Source: GCA-002862325 sp036339295 (GTDB lineage Bacteria; Planctomycetota; Phycisphaerae; Phycisphaerales; SM1A02). From it: DNA of 64,000 nucleotides. The notes under the pieces were generated by a model. That model was not told the DNA's origin. It worked only from the letters and a program-made list of their open reading frames with translations, and did no database searches. The stretch is taken from positions 1-64,000 of the forward strand of contig JAYZBK010000079.1 of assembly GCA_036339295.1 (NCBI GenBank), written 5' to 3'. Position numbers and translations under genes: made by a program. Positions 15,756 through 24,765 of this stretch are shown here, one piece after another (position 1 is the first letter of the stretch; every line of letters begins with the position of its first letter).

Positions 15756-17140
15756 GGTGCCGCGTCTCCGGCCCGGTCGGGCGCCGAAGCCACCGGATCA
15801 CGGGGGTCGACGCTCATGCCCTCCTCGAAGGACCGGCCGCCGTCCACCACGAGACGACTTCCCGCGGGCAGCGGCTCCTCGAGGACCAGCCACTGGGTGT
15901 CGGCGAGACCGGTCGAGGGTCGGGCCTCGTTCAGGGGAAACGCCACGTCGACGGGCTCGAACCGGATCCGTCCGTCGTCCACCAGCATCAGGCGCTGGTT
16001 CACGACCGATCTCCGCGGCACCACCGCCCGAGAATCGACCTTCGATTCGACCACCTCGCCGTGCACGAAGAGGCCGGGGACGACCCGGTCGCCGTCGGAT
16101 TCGATCTCGACGAAGACGGTCATCGTCCGGCTGCCGGCATCGTCCTCCGGGGCGATCCTCACGACGGCCGCCTCGATCGGATCGTCGACCACCGTCCGAT
16201 TGACGATCACCCGGTCGCCGATCGCGATCCGCCCGCGAGCCGACGCGGGGATCCGGAGCGGCAGTTCGATCCTCGTCGGGTCGAAGAGCCGGATGATGGG
16301 GGTTCCCGCCCCCACCTGCTCGCCCATCTCGACCAGGACCGAGGCGACGACGCCGTCGAAGGGCGCCACGACGCGGCAACGCTCCACCTGCGACTCGGCC
16401 AGCCGCCGCGCACTCTCGGACTGGTCGCGCTGCGCGACCATCGCTCGACGGCGCATCGGAAGGGAGGAGACGAGCTCCTCCATCGCGACCACGCCGCGGC
16501 GGGCCACCAGCAGCTGCTGCTCGGCGGCGTCGATCTCCCGAGGCAGGGCGGCCCCGCGATCGCCCGCGTCGCGGACGCGCGCGACGTCGCGTTCGGCCAG
16601 CTCCACTTCGCGACGTCCGATCTCCAGTCGAGCCTTCGCCGTCTCGAGCTCGGAATCGAGCCGGTCGATCTCCGCGTCCATCTGGACGGTCTGTTCGGCC
16701 GCGGACTCCATCTGTCGCTGGTAGTGCTCGGCGTCGAGCAGGACGAGCGCCTCGCCCTCCCGGACCTCGACCCCGACGTCGAGACCGTCGCGAAGGCTCT
16801 CGACCGTCGAGGCGACCCTCGACGGGACCATCGACATGGTGGCGGGACGCATCGTGCCGAATCCCCGCCAGCGACGAGCGATGGCCTCCGGCCTCGCCTC
16901 GATCGTGATCACCGGCGTGGCGAGCGCGGCCTGGTCGACCCTCGCCGGCTCCGGAGCCGTCGCGGTCAGGCCGACCGCCACCGCGACTCCGGCGGCGAGG
17001 ATCACGAGGGAGACGAGAACCCGGAAGATCACGGACACGACCATGCCCGGCCCCTTCGGTCCGGGTCCCCGGTCCGGCGTCTCGTCGGATGCCTCCGAAC
17101 GGTTCGCCGATGTCGTGTGCTCGTCGTCGACGGACTGCAT
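15752..17140 (-). CDS. RND periplasmic adaptor (membrane fusion protein)
   Basis: 462 residues. Soluble charged N-terminus, one TM segment (about residues 33-56, VISVIFRVLVSLVILAAGVA region), split lipoyl domain around a coiled-coil hairpin (QMDAEIDRLDSELETAKARL...) and beta-barrel part beginning at CRVVAPFDGVVASV. It bridges the inner-membrane pump to an outer-membrane channel. Start ATG 17140 has CGGAG upstream. First gene of the pump operon. Confidence 0.92.
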   Translation of the reverse strand: MQSVDDEHTTSANRSEASDETPDRGPGPKGPGMVVSVIFRVLVSLVILAAGVAVAVGLTATAPEPARVDQAALATPVITIEARPEAIARRWRGFGTMRPATMSMVPSRVASTVESLRDGLDVGVEVREGEALVLLDAEHYQRQMESAAEQTVQMDAEIDRLDSELETAKARLEIGRREVELAERDVARVRDAGDRGAALPREIDAAEQQLLVARRGVVAMEELVSSLPMRRRAMVAQRDQSESARRLAESQVERCRVVAPFDGVVASVLVEMGEQVGAGTPIIRLFDPTRIELPLRIPASARGRIAIGDRVIVNRTVVDDPIEAAVVRIAPEDDAGSRTMTVFVEIESDGDRVVPGLFVHGEVVESKVDSRAVVPRRSVVNQRLMLVDDGRIRFEPVDVAFPLNEARPSTGLADTQWLVLEEPLPAGSRLVVDGGRSFEEGMSVDPRDPVASAPDRAGDAAP

Positions 17141-17178
17141 GATGGACTCCGGGAGTTCGAGAGTGGACGGGATCGCGG

Positions 17179-17184
17179 ATCCTA
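17179..17184 (-). promoter_or_regulatory. Putative -10 of the RND operon
   Basis: TAGGAT on the minus strand, 38 nt upstream of the adaptor start; no obvious -35. It lies back to back with the gatC -10 at 17220. Confidence 0.35.
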
Positions 17185-17219
17185 CCGGTTCCGGCCACGC
17201 CGAACGTGGCGGCTGTCGG

Positions 17220-17225
17220 TACTCT
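17220..17225 (+). promoter_or_regulatory. -10 element for leaderless gatC
   Basis: GGTACTCT with TACTCT at 17220-17225, ending 7 nt before the gatC ATG; no ribosome site present. Confidence 0.45.
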
Positions 17226-17232
17226 TCGTGGC

Positions 17233-17565
17233 ATGACCGATCACGATTCAGCCGCGGAGGGGCTCGAGCCGCCCTCGATCGAGGACATCGCGAGGGTCGC
17301 GAAGCTCTCCCGCCTCGCCCTCGACGGCGAAGGGCTGGAGTCCGCGCGAATCGATCTCCTCGCGATCCTCCAGCACGTCCATCGGCTCTCCTCGCTCGAC
17401 GTCGAGGGGGTCGAACCGATGGCCCGTCCCCAGTCCATCGTGAACCGGCTCGCCGAGGACGAGCCCGGGCCGGTCCTCGATCGCGACGTCGTCCTCGGAC
17501 TCGCCCCGGCGGTCGAGGGCGAGTTCATCGCGGTCCCCAAGGTGCTCGGAGAAGGCGGGGCCTGA
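17233..17565 (+). CDS. gatC: Asp-tRNA(Asn)/Glu-tRNA(Gln) amidotransferase subunit C
   Basis: 110 residues. Small subunit of the GatCAB transamidosome that converts misacylated Glu-tRNA(Gln) or Asp-tRNA(Asn). EDIARVAKLSRLAL is the family N-terminal helix and GVEPMARP the loop that contacts GatA. ATG 17233 fits; an upstream in-frame start adds only 9 residues. gatA follows 24 nt downstream; gatB is not in this window. Confidence 0.93.
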   Translation: MTDHDSAAEGLEPPSIEDIARVAKLSRLALDGEGLESARIDLLAILQHVHRLSSLDVEGVEPMARPQSIVNRLAEDEPGPVLDRDVVLGLAPAVEGEFIAVPKVLGEGGA

Positions 17566-17589
17566 TCCCGGGCCTCCATCGAGACGATC

Positions 17590-19041
17590 ATGAACCGAAC
17601 CAACGACGATCTCCTCGACCGGGTCGCCCGCTTCAAGTCGGGCGAGGTGGCCGCCGCCGAGCGAACGAGAGCCGCCATCGACCGGATCGCCGAGGTCGAC
17701 CCCGGCATCAACGCCTTCCACGACGTCCTCGAGGAGTCGGCGATGCGGGACGCCGAGCGACTCGACGAGGCGCGAGGCCGCGGCGAGCCGCTGGGACCGC
17801 TCGCCGGCGCGGTCATCGCGGTGAAGGACAACATCTGCACCGTGGACGGTCGGACCACCTGCAGTTCTCGGATGCTCGCCGACTACCGCTCGCCGTTCGA
17901 GGCGACGTGCGCGACCAGGCTCCGTGAGGCCGGCGCGATCGTCGTCGGCAAGACGAACATGGACGAGTTCGCGATGGGCTCCTCCAGCGAGCAGTGCGCC
18001 TGGGGACCGGTCCGGAACCCCCACGCACCGGATCGGGTGCCCGGCGGCTCCAGTGGTGGAAGCGCCGCGGCGGTCGCCGCCGACTGCGTCGACGCCGCGC
18101 TCGGGAGCGACACCGGCGGATCCATCCGGCAGCCCGCGGCGTTCTGCGGCAACGTGGGCTTCAAGCCCACCTACGGTCGAGTCTCCCGGTACGGCCTCGT
18201 CGCCTTCGGCTCGAGCCTCGACCAGATCGGTCCACTGGCCCGCAGCGTTCGCGATGCGGCGGCGATCTACGAGGCGATGGCCGGTCTCGATCCCGCCGAT
18301 GCGACGACTTCCGACCGACCGGTGGAATCCTGCCTCGGGTCGGGGCCGCTCGATCCCTCGGGACTTCGAGTCGGCATCCCGGTCGAGCACCGGGACGATC
18401 GAAACCATCCGGGCATCAACGCGTCCGTGGCCGACCTGGCCGACCGTCTCCGCGAGGCCGGCGCCACGATCGTCGACGTGGAGCTTCCGCTCACCCAGCA
18501 CGGGATCTCGACCTACTACATCATCGCGCCGGCGGAGGCGAGCAGCAATCTCACGCGGTTCGACGGCATCCGATACGGACACCGGGCGGCGGCGGTGCCG
18601 GGTGAAGGCCTCGAGGACCTCTACGCACGCACGCGGACCGAGGGATTCGGCCCCGAAGTGCGACGGCGGATCATGCTCGGGACCTACGTGCTGAGTGCGG
18701 GCTACTACGACGCCTACTACAAGCGGGCCCTCCAGGTCCGCCGGCTCATCAAGCAGGAGTTCGACCAGGCCTTCGAGCAGTGCGACGTCCTGCTCGGGCC
18801 GACGACGCCGACCCCCGCGTTCGCGATCGGCGCCGGACTCGATCCCGTGTCGATGTACCTCAACGACGTCTACACCGTGAACGCGAACATCGCCGGCATT
18901 CCCGCGATCTCGATCCCGGCCGGCGACGTGGAGGACGGCGGAAGCCGGCTTCCCATCGGCCTCCACCTGCAGGCGCCGGCCTTCGAGGACGCCCGGCTCC
19001 TTCGGGCGGCCGCCACCATCGAGTCGATGCTGGCCGGCTAG
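17590..19041 (+). CDS. gatA: Asp-tRNA(Asn)/Glu-tRNA(Gln) amidotransferase subunit A
   Basis: 483 residues. Amidase-signature enzyme that frees ammonia from glutamine. The Ser-cisSer-Lys triad is complete: Lys in IAVKDNIC, cis-Ser in GGSSGGSAAA, nucleophile Ser in DTGGSIRQPA. TNMDEFAMGSSSE and GFKPTYGRVSRYG are diagnostic of GatA rather than other amidases. It overlaps the opposite-strand lipoprotein gene by 4 nt at its stop. Confidence 0.97.
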   Translation: MNRTNDDLLDRVARFKSGEVAAAERTRAAIDRIAEVDPGINAFHDVLEESAMRDAERLDEARGRGEPLGPLAGAVIAVKDNICTVDGRTTCSSRMLADYRSPFEATCATRLREAGAIVVGKTNMDEFAMGSSSEQCAWGPVRNPHAPDRVPGGSSGGSAAAVAADCVDAALGSDTGGSIRQPAAFCGNVGFKPTYGRVSRYGLVAFGSSLDQIGPLARSVRDAAAIYEAMAGLDPADATTSDRPVESCLGSGPLDPSGLRVGIPVEHRDDRNHPGINASVADLADRLREAGATIVDVELPLTQHGISTYYIIAPAEASSNLTRFDGIRYGHRAAAVPGEGLEDLYARTRTEGFGPEVRRRIMLGTYVLSAGYYDAYYKRALQVRRLIKQEFDQAFEQCDVLLGPTTPTPAFAIGAGLDPVSMYLNDVYTVNANIAGIPAISIPAGDVEDGGSRLPIGLHLQAPAFEDARLLRAAATIESMLAG

Positions 19042-19952
19042 CCCCGTTCGTCCATCGGAGCCCTCGACCCCGGCGGCTCTCGCGTCGCTCCCCAGGCCCG
19101 CAAGGCGTCCTCGAAGGCGACGCCGAACGACTCCGCGGCGTCCCGATCGCCGAAGAGGCCCACGTCGACGCTCCATGAAAGGATCTTCGGGGGGGGCTCG
19201 CGCCGCACGACGACGTCCATCTCCTGCTCGTCGAGCATCAGCAGGGTGTACCGATACTGCTCGGGATCGAGGTCGATCGCCTCGATGCGACCACGGTTCG
19301 CCCGGATCGAGGCACGGAGGATCGCCTCGGCGCCGTCGACCGTGAGCTCCGCATCGCTTCGCCAGGTCGAGTCGACGAGGCGTGCCTCCAGATCGACCAG
19401 CTGGCTCGACCGGACGGCCGCGACGTCGTCGCCGGGCACCCGGTAGTCGACCGACGCCACCGGTCCCCGCGTCCGCAGCGAGATGGAAGCGGTCGCCCGC
19501 CGCCCCCGGACATCGAGATACGACGCCGACACCCGGGCGGGCTCGAACGCGGATCGCAGGACGGCGGTCTCGATCCGGGGCGCCGCGGTGATCATCGCCC
19601 TCGGCACGTCGTCGAAACGAATCCCGTGCAACGCCGGCTCGAGGGAATCGACCGGCCCCTGGACGAGTTCGCGGAACGTTTTCCGGACCGCCGACTCCTG
19701 CTCGCCGTCGAGGACGATCGAGGCCCATCGATCGTCGATCGCGGATGCCCCGTCCCGATGATCGGTGGAGACGACTCCCCCGTCGAACATCTCGTTGCTC
19801 GCCGCCGCGGGAGGAGGCGGCGGGGATCCGCAGCCGAGGATCGCGACCGGGACGGCCAGCACCGACAGCAGCAACCCGGGTCCGGGACATCGCGCGGCCC
19901 GGACGAGGGGAGGCGGCTCGAGGAAGGGCGATTCGGTGGGGTCAGGGCCCAT
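19038..19952 (-). CDS. Lipoprotein of unknown function
   Basis: 304 residues, no family recognised. Basic/Pro N-terminus, hydrophobic segment and lipobox VAILGCGS at about residues 36-43, then a proline/alanine linker and a soluble domain with many beta-strand-like stretches (ASYLDVRGRRATASISL, VVVRREPPPKILSWSVDVG). Convergent with gatA, overlapping its stop by 4 nt. Start chosen at ATG 19952 because a TAGGAT -10 ends 6 nt before it. Confidence 0.75.
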   Translation of the reverse strand: MGPDPTESPFLEPPPLVRAARCPGPGLLLSVLAVPVAILGCGSPPPPPAAASNEMFDGGVVSTDHRDGASAIDDRWASIVLDGEQESAVRKTFRELVQGPVDSLEPALHGIRFDDVPRAMITAAPRIETAVLRSAFEPARVSASYLDVRGRRATASISLRTRGPVASVDYRVPGDDVAAVRSSQLVDLEARLVDSTWRSDAELTVDGAEAILRASIRANRGRIEAIDLDPEQYRYTLLMLDEQEMDVVVRREPPPKILSWSVDVGLFGDRDAAESFGVAFEDALRAWGATREPPGSRAPMDERG

Positions 19953-19958
19953 GGGAGC

Positions 19959-19964
19959 ATCCTA
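19959..19964 (-). promoter_or_regulatory. -10 element for leaderless lipoprotein gene
   Basis: TAGGAT on the minus strand, 6 nt upstream of the ATG at 19952. Confidence 0.45.
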
Positions 19965-20104
19965 GCGGGCATGCCTGACCGATAAGCCCGGGGCCGCCGA
20001 TCGAAATCGAGTCGGTGGGGTCGACGCAACGGATAGAGTGGCAGGCGATTCCGGGAGGCCGGGCGCCGCCGGAACCGAGTCGAGACCGGAGACCACGCTT
20101 CCCC

Positions 20105-22519
20105 GTGCTCAGCAGATTCTTCAAGTCGAGGCCGAACCGTCGACGCCGCATCGCCGCGGCGCTCCGACCCAAGTCGCCGTCGGTTGCCGAACTCCTTCGG
20201 CAGCCTCGGTTCGCCTACGGCGGCGTCGCGGTCGTGGTCGCCGCCGTCCTCCTGACCACGATCGTCGTGTGGGGCCGCACCCAGCCCCGGGTGTGGGTCG
20301 GACAGGTCGCCACCGACAGCCTCGTCAACCCTCGGGCCTTCGACCTGCCGGATCTCGAGGAGACCGGACGGCAGCAGGACGTCGCCCGCCTCGCGGCCCC
20401 CCGCGTCTACCAGGCCAATGCCGCGGTCCTCGACGACCTCCGCGCGAAGATCGCCGGGCTTCCGGTGGCGGTGCGGTCGGTCACGATCCTCGAGGAGGTC
20501 GCCCCCGACCTCAGGGACCGATTCGAACTCAAGGACGACTCCCTCTCCGTGCTGAAGCGATTCGCGGGAACCAACGGCCCCGACGCCGCCCCGAACTGGC
20601 GCGACTGGACGGACGAGTTCGTCCGACGGCTCTGGACGACGGAGCCGCTCCTCGCTTCCCAGGAGTTCCAGAAGTTCTCGACCGTCTCGAGCCGGCTCGT
20701 CCTGCCTCCGGCGACGACCGGTGCGACCGACGTCATCGCGGAGGCCGGCCCGAAGGCCGCCGCTTCCGACGCCACGCCGTCCCCCGGCGAATCACCGGAC
20801 GCCGCCTCCCCGACCATCGATCTCTCCGAGGCGATCGCGGTCTCGGAAGCCGTCGACCTCACCACGGAGTCCGGGGACGCCGGGGTTCGCAACGCCATCG
20901 AGCGTCTGGCCGAGACCGCGGGATTCACGAACGCCGCCGCGAAGATCGTGACCGCGGCCCTGATGACCAAGCCGGCACCGACGATCTCCTTCGATGCGGA
21001 CGCGACCCGGGAGGCCGGGGACCTCGCCGCCGCCCGAGTCCCGATGGTCGAGATCAACCATCCCGCAGGCGAGGTGATCTTCCGGCGCGGCGAGGTCATC
21101 GGCCTGGACGACCTCGCGACCGCCCGCGAGGCGCTGGCCCGCGCGTTCTCCAGCAACCTCGTCGACGGTGGCTGGGGCCAGGTGCCCGGGTGGATCCTCC
21201 TCTCGACCGTCCTCGTCCTGATGCTCGCCGGGCACGGCGTCATCTTCTACGGACCGATCGCCCGATCGACCTCGCGCCTCGCGGTCGTCGTCCTCCTGCT
21301 GGTCGCCGCGACCGGGATCGGAACGGCGTTCGCGGTGATGATCCCGAGGCTGGGCCCGTTCGGCTCCAGCCTCGCGGTCTCCCTCCTGTCGATCACCCTC
21401 GCCCTCGCGTACGACCGCAGGATCGCGATCTTCGCCTCGGTCCTCCTCGCGATCGCGATGACCGTCTCGACCGGCGGCAGTCCCTCGACCACCATCGCGA
21501 TCCTCGCGACCGGTGCGGGCTTCGCGTCGCTCCTCGCGACGATCCCGAATCGAGGCGCGTTCGTCCGGGCCACCGTGATCTCGGGCGGCATCGCGATGAT
21601 CGCGTTCCTCGCCTCCGGGCTCGCGATCACCCCGCTCTCGACCGACGGGGCGGCCCTCCAGATCGCGGCCGGAGCGGTTCTCGCGGGCGCCGGGGCGCTC
21701 GTCGCCGGCTTCATCATGCTCGGCGTCATGCCCACGATCGAGCAGCTCTTCGACATCACGACCGGACTGGCCCTCGCGGAACTGCGGGACACGCGACAGC
21801 CCCTCCTTCGCGAACTGCAGAGTCGGGCGCCCGGCACCTACAACCACTCGCTCGCGGTCGCCTCGATCGCGGAGAGCGCCGCCGAGTCCATCGGGGCCGA
21901 CAGTCGCCTCGTCTACGTCGGAGGGCTCTACCACGACGTCGGCAAGCTGAACAAGCCCGAGTACTTCATCGAGAACCAGATCGGTGGAGACAACAAGCAC
22001 GACAAGCTGAGCCCGGCGATGAGCCTGCTGGTGATCATCGGGCACGTCAAGGACGGACTCGAGCTCGCCCAGGAGTACGGTCTGCCCCGCGTGCTTCGAC
22101 ACTTCATCGAGAGCCACCACGGCACCTCGCTGGTCGAGTACTTCTTCCACGCGGCCCGCGAGGCCGCGGCGGACGAGGGCGAGGAGGTCGAGGAGTTCTC
22201 GTATCGATACCCGGGGCCCAAGCCCCGGACGAAGGAGGCGGCGATCCTCCTTCTGTGCGACGGCATCGAGAGTGCCGCCCGGACCATGAAGGACCCCACC
22301 CCGAGTCGGATCGAGACGCTCGTGCGGACGATGTCCCGGCGACGGCTGGACGACGGACAGCTCGACGAGTGCGAGCTGACCTTCAGCGACCTGCGGGTGA
22401 TCGCGGACTCGATCATCAAGTCCCTCTGCGCGATCTACCACTCCCGGATCGTCTATCCCGGCGGCCGCGAGGAGAAGGACGAACGCGAGAGCACGGCCGC
22501 GGCCGTCGGCGGATCCTGA
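20105..22519 (+). CDS. PgpH-type HD phosphodiesterase (7TM-HD)
   Basis: 804 residues from GTG 20105; a GTG at 20015 is possible. One N-terminal TM (about 40-60), a long extracytoplasmic region, about seven TM helices (roughly 370-590) and a cytoplasmic HD domain with TYNHSLAVA, LYHDVGKLNKPEYF (the HD pair) and SHHGTSLVEYFF. This is the architecture of Listeria PgpH and YqfF, which hydrolyse c-di-AMP to pApA. Activity on c-di-AMP is inferred from the family; no c-di-AMP cyclase is in this window. Divergent from the 19952 lipoprotein gene. Confidence 0.9.
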   Translation: MLSRFFKSRPNRRRRIAAALRPKSPSVAELLRQPRFAYGGVAVVVAAVLLTTIVVWGRTQPRVWVGQVATDSLVNPRAFDLPDLEETGRQQDVARLAAPRVYQANAAVLDDLRAKIAGLPVAVRSVTILEEVAPDLRDRFELKDDSLSVLKRFAGTNGPDAAPNWRDWTDEFVRRLWTTEPLLASQEFQKFSTVSSRLVLPPATTGATDVIAEAGPKAAASDATPSPGESPDAASPTIDLSEAIAVSEAVDLTTESGDAGVRNAIERLAETAGFTNAAAKIVTAALMTKPAPTISFDADATREAGDLAAARVPMVEINHPAGEVIFRRGEVIGLDDLATAREALARAFSSNLVDGGWGQVPGWILLSTVLVLMLAGHGVIFYGPIARSTSRLAVVVLLLVAATGIGTAFAVMIPRLGPFGSSLAVSLLSITLALAYDRRIAIFASVLLAIAMTVSTGGSPSTTIAILATGAGFASLLATIPNRGAFVRATVISGGIAMIAFLASGLAITPLSTDGAALQIAAGAVLAGAGALVAGFIMLGVMPTIEQLFDITTGLALAELRDTRQPLLRELQSRAPGTYNHSLAVASIAESAAESIGADSRLVYVGGLYHDVGKLNKPEYFIENQIGGDNKHDKLSPAMSLLVIIGHVKDGLELAQEYGLPRVLRHFIESHHGTSLVEYFFHAAREAAADEGEEVEEFSYRYPGPKPRTKEAAILLLCDGIESAARTMKDPTPSRIETLVRTMSRRRLDDGQLDECELTFSDLRVIADSIIKSLCAIYHSRIVYPGGREEKDERESTAAAVGGS

Positions 22520-22541
22520 GTCGGGACCGGGCCCGTTCCGG

Positions 22542-23675
22542 TCACGTCGAGGACTCGTCCGAACCGGTGGCCGACCAGCCGAACTCGTCGATCAATCCGC
22601 GGACCGGCTTGGGACAGCCCAGCTCGGCGGCCCGGCCCCGATCGAACCAGCCCCGGTCAGGCAGCCCCTCCGCGGGCGTCCCGTCGTTCGTCGCCGTCGC
22701 CTCGAACAGGTGGAGGTGGACTTCCCGATGGGTCAGAAGTCTCCGGACCCGCGTGATGGGAACCGCGGCCTCGCACCAGTCGCCGAGGCGAGAGGCGACC
22801 GCGTCGGCTTCGAGCTCGACCTCGGACTCGACGCCGATCGGTTGCCAGAGTCCGCCCCAGATCCCCCCGCGAGGTCGACGTTCGAGCAGCAGTTCGTCGC
22901 CTCGACGAACCAGCACCAGGTGAAGGTGGATGACGGTCCGCACCGGCCGGGGCTTCGGTCGGGGGACGTCGGTCTCGATGCCCGCCGCTCGAGCCCGGCA
23001 GGCGGTGGCCAGCGGACACCCGTCGCAGCGAGGCGACGCGGGCGTGCACACCGTCGCGCCGAGCTCCATCACCGCCTCGTTGACGCGACCCGGTCGCGGC
23101 GTCGCTCCCACCATGACCTTCGATGCCGCCCAGGAGGCTTCGAGGAGCTCCGGGTCGTCGGCGACCAGGTCGAGGCCCCCGAGGCGGGCGACGACCCGCG
23201 CGACGTTTCCGTCGACGATCGGCTCGGCGAGGTCGAAGGCGATGGAGGCGATGGCCCCGGCCGTGTACCGCCCGACGCCGGGAAGCGCCAGCAACGCCGC
23301 GGCATCCGCGGGCACCTCCCCTCCGTGTTCATCCACGATCGCCTTCGCCGTGGCGTGCAGGAACCGGGCCCGTCGGTAGTACCCCATGCCCTCCCACGCC
23401 GCGAGGACGTCGGCCTCCCCCGCCGCCACCATCGCCGCGGGCGTCGGGTAGCGATCGAGGAAGGCCTCGAATCGCTCCTCGACCCGCGACACCTGCGTCT
23501 GCTGGAGCATGAACTCGCTCACGAGGGTCCGCCAGGGGGATGTTCGCCGGCGCCACGGGAGATCCCGGGCGGAGGTCGAGAACCAGGCGAGGAGGGGCTG
23601 GACGATCTCCCGCTCGACCGACCTCGCGTCGTCGAACGGGGGCTTCGGGTGGGAATCGCGGGGGGTGGCCGCCAT
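22542..23675 (-). CDS. mutY: A/G-specific adenine glycosylase
   Basis: 377 residues. It removes adenine opposite 8-oxoguanine. Catalytic Glu in SEFMLQQTQV, helix-hairpin-helix LPGVGRYTAGAI, catalytic Asp in VDGNVARVVARL, four-cysteine iron-sulfur loop C-x6-C-x2-C-x5-C (CTPASPRCDGCPLATAC) and a C-terminal NUDIX-like 8-oxoG recognition domain from about residue 245. CAGAAT ends 6 nt before the ATG, another candidate leaderless start. Confidence 0.96.
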   Translation of the reverse strand: MAATPRDSHPKPPFDDARSVEREIVQPLLAWFSTSARDLPWRRRTSPWRTLVSEFMLQQTQVSRVEERFEAFLDRYPTPAAMVAAGEADVLAAWEGMGYYRRARFLHATAKAIVDEHGGEVPADAAALLALPGVGRYTAGAIASIAFDLAEPIVDGNVARVVARLGGLDLVADDPELLEASWAASKVMVGATPRPGRVNEAVMELGATVCTPASPRCDGCPLATACRARAAGIETDVPRPKPRPVRTVIHLHLVLVRRGDELLLERRPRGGIWGGLWQPIGVESEVELEADAVASRLGDWCEAAVPITRVRRLLTHREVHLHLFEATATNDGTPAEGLPDRGWFDRGRAAELGCPKPVRGLIDEFGWSATGSDESST

Positions 23676-23725
23676 GACACCATTCTGAGGGGGATCCGGT
23701 CGCCGTGGGGCTGCGAATCGGGTTC

Positions 23726-23754
23726 TTGCAGGTGCTTCGGGACCGGGGTACCCT
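23726..23754 (+). promoter_or_regulatory. Sigma-70-like promoter of the HTH/TM gene
   Basis: TTGCAG (23726-23731), a 17-nt spacer and TACCCT (23749-23754). Gives a leader of about 80 nt before the ATG at 23841. Confidence 0.65.
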
Positions 23755-23840
23755 TGCCTCCCTCGCTCGGGTCAGCTCGGCCCGGACGCCCACGAACCCC
23801 CGACGGCCGCCTGGCCGACGGATCAGGAATCGGACCTGAC

Positions 23841-24725
23841 ATGGCGAAGATGTTCTACACGGCCGAAGAGGCCGCAGCGAAGCTCGGCAAGAGCGTTGAC
23901 GACCTGCTCGAGATGGCCCAGAGCGGTGCCGTGCAGTCCTTCAAGCAGGAAGACCAGGACATGTTCCGGGTCGAGCAGATCGACATGATGGCGTCCGAGG
24001 AAGACGACCTCGGCGATCTCGACATCGCCCTCGAGGACAGTGGCGAGTCCGATCCGCTGAGCCTCTCCGGATCGGCCCCCGCGATGGACCTCTCCGCCGA
24101 GTCCGACAACGAGGGCATGGACCTCGACCTCGGCGGCGGTCTCGACGACATCGGCCTCGAGGACTCCGCCCCCGCGGGCGACGACAGCTTCCTCGCGGGC
24201 AGCGCGATGGGCACCGGCGTCAGCGCCTTCGAAGCCGACGATGCCAAGTCCGGGGACGATCTCCTCGACGACGACCTCTCCCTCGAGACGGTCGGCAGCG
24301 GCAGCGGCCTGCTCGACCTGACCCGCGAATCCGACGACACCTCGCTCGGGGCGGAACTCCTCGACGAGGTCTATTCCAACGACGACAGCGGCGCCCCCGC
24401 CAGCGCGAGCGGCCTGTTCGAGGCGGTGGGCGGCGACGCTCCCTCCTCGACGGACGACATGAGCAGCATGGGGATCGCGGCCAACGTCCCGGTGGTGGTC
24501 GAGACCTACGACGGTGGCTGGTCCGGCCTCGCGGTCGGCATGGGCATCGTCGCCGTCGCCTCGCTCTGCCTGGTCGGCCTGATGGCGATGGTCTCGGGCA
24601 CCGACACCCTTCCCGCCGTCTCCGAGATGATGACGGGCAGCATGCTCGTCTGGTTCGGCGGCCTCCTCGGTGGCCTCCTCATCTTCGGCCTCCTCGGATT
24701 CTTCATCGGGAAGGCCTCCGAGTGA
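23841..24725 (+). CDS. HTH-acidic-two-TM protein of unknown function
   Basis: 294 residues. The first ~50 residues (FYTAEEAAAKLGKSVDDLLE, then a basic/acidic wing ending MFRVEQIDMM) look like an excisionase/MerR-type winged helix-turn-helix. A 170-residue very acidic, Ser/Gly-rich region follows, including GSGLLDLTRESDDTSLG. The C-terminus has two hydrophobic helices (about 228-252 and 265-288) ending in a short basic tail. A DNA- or protein-binding head tethered to the membrane is implied; no function is known to me. psd begins 40 nt downstream, so the two may be cotranscribed. Confidence 0.85.
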   Translation: MAKMFYTAEEAAAKLGKSVDDLLEMAQSGAVQSFKQEDQDMFRVEQIDMMASEEDDLGDLDIALEDSGESDPLSLSGSAPAMDLSAESDNEGMDLDLGGGLDDIGLEDSAPAGDDSFLAGSAMGTGVSAFEADDAKSGDDLLDDDLSLETVGSGSGLLDLTRESDDTSLGAELLDEVYSNDDSGAPASASGLFEAVGGDAPSSTDDMSSMGIAANVPVVVETYDGGWSGLAVGMGIVAVASLCLVGLMAMVSGTDTLPAVSEMMTGSMLVWFGGLLGGLLIFGLLGFFIGKASE

Positions 24726-24765
24726 TCCGACGACCGGCCTCGTCCGGCAAGGAAGGCTTGCAACC

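Noticed and set aside
12594..16724. Plus-strand frame opposite the RND pump and adaptor genes
   Set aside because: His/Asp/Arg-rich shadow; the minus strand has clear RND and adaptor motifs.
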